Origin: Bacteroidales bacterium
GTDB taxonomy: Bacteria > Bacteroidota > Bacteroidia > Bacteroidales > WCHB1-69
Length of the DNA stretch: 5,862 nucleotides
NCBI GenBank assembly: GCA_031272415.1
Contig: JAISTU010000058.1
Location: forward strand, 1 to 5,862
Reading direction: 5' to 3'
In this document: positions 5,560 to 5,862 of the stretch, one piece after another
How the letters are laid out: every line of letters begins with the position of its first letter
Numbering within the stretch: the stretch's first letter is position 1
Translations under genes and position numbers: made by a program
The notes under the pieces: generated by a model
Database searches by the model: none
Seen by the model: the letters and a program-made list of their open reading frames with translations, nothing else
What the model was told of the DNA's origin: nothing

Positions 5560-5862
5560 TTATCTGTTTATCTCATTTTGCTTTAAAATTTCTTTAATTG
5601 TAGCCATCGGAATGTCTGTCAAAGCATGAATTTCTTCGATTGACTGCAATTTTTGCCACATTTTTAAGACAATTTCGTTTTTTTCTTCTTCTCTCCCTTT
5701 CTTTTCCCCTTCTATAATTCCCTCCGCCCTGCCTTCCGCTCTGCCATCAATTTTAGCGGTATTTATGACGCTGTTTTCCAACATCAAATTTTGCCGATGA
5801 TTCTCATAATCAATGCGTTCGGATTCATTCATATTTATTTCGTTAAGAATTGTCCGAGCCTC
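5560..5862 (-). CDS. C-terminal part of an Rpn-type PD-(D/E)XK nuclease / putative transposase, cut by window edge
   Basis: One hundred residues and the stop are visible; the frame stays open to the last base of the window, so the ATG at 5832 is probably internal rather than the true start. The visible part begins EARTILNEINMNESERIDYE and continues with a helical stretch, then the repeat GRAEGRAEGIIEGEKKG, a charged coiled-coil-like segment, and a closing helix-turn-helix-like end (LQSIEEIHALTDIPMATIKE). This arrangement, a GRAEG-type repeat followed by SIEEI...TGL/TDIP...IKE, is the usual tail of Rpn-family (PDDEXK_2) recombination-promoting nucleases common in Bacteroidota. The catalytic PD-(D/E)XK core should lie to the right and cannot be checked here. 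It is on the same strand as the operon but is separated by about 90 nt containing a promoter, so it is probably a separate unit. Confidence 0.85.
   Translation of the reverse strand, partial: EARTILNEINMNESERIDYENHRQNLMLENSVINTAKIDGRAEGRAEGIIEGEKKGREEEKNEIVLKMWQKLQSIEEIHALTDIPMATIKEILKQNEINR

Noticed and set aside
5560..5832. A complete 90-residue protein starting at ATG 5832
   Set aside because: The frame is open to the window edge and the upstream codons (EARTILNEIN) continue the helical tail expected of the Rpn family, so the ATG is probably internal.

Overview
The window is AT-rich and intron-free, and it looks like a member of the Bacteroidota. Three things point there: promoter -7 boxes of the TAnnTTTG type (TACCTTTG on the minus strand, TATCTTTG on the plus strand), gene starts without Shine-Dalgarno sequences but with A/T-rich leaders, and proteins typical of that phylum (WG-repeat protein, small secreted proteins, Rpn-type PD-(D/E)XK nuclease tail). 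Species cannot be read from the sequence.

Layout from left to right: positions 18-183 hold a non-coding composite repeat, a long imperfect hairpin flanked by two related 28-bp palindromes. Positions 279-4870 carry five genes, all on the minus strand, so they are transcribed from right to left. In transcription order they are a small secreted protein (4412-4870), a secreted TPR protein (3550-4398), a large exported WG-repeat protein with an unrecognised tyrosine-rich C-terminal domain (1730-3490), another small secreted protein (1188-1721), and a single-pass membrane protein with a large cytoplasmic helical part (279-1172). Gaps are 8-15 nt, apart from 59 nt before the WG gene under the start chosen here, so this is very probably one operon. 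Four of the five products have export signals and the fifth is membrane-anchored, which suggests a cell-envelope function. None has a catalytic motif that I recognise.

Positions 4871-5559 are a complex leader region. A good minus-strand -7 box lies at 5513-5520, and the operon's first reading frame stays open from an ATG at 5473 all the way to 4412. The region also contains a palindrome, an 11-unit TG microsatellite, G-runs, an 11-bp inverted repeat, and a plus-strand promoter-like box followed by a nested hairpin that could be a small or antisense RNA. Positions 5560-5862 are the C-terminal end of an Rpn/PD-(D/E)XK transposase-like nuclease whose catalytic part lies beyond the right edge.

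The most interesting elements are the uncharacterised five-gene envelope cluster and the structured, unusually open leader in front of it.
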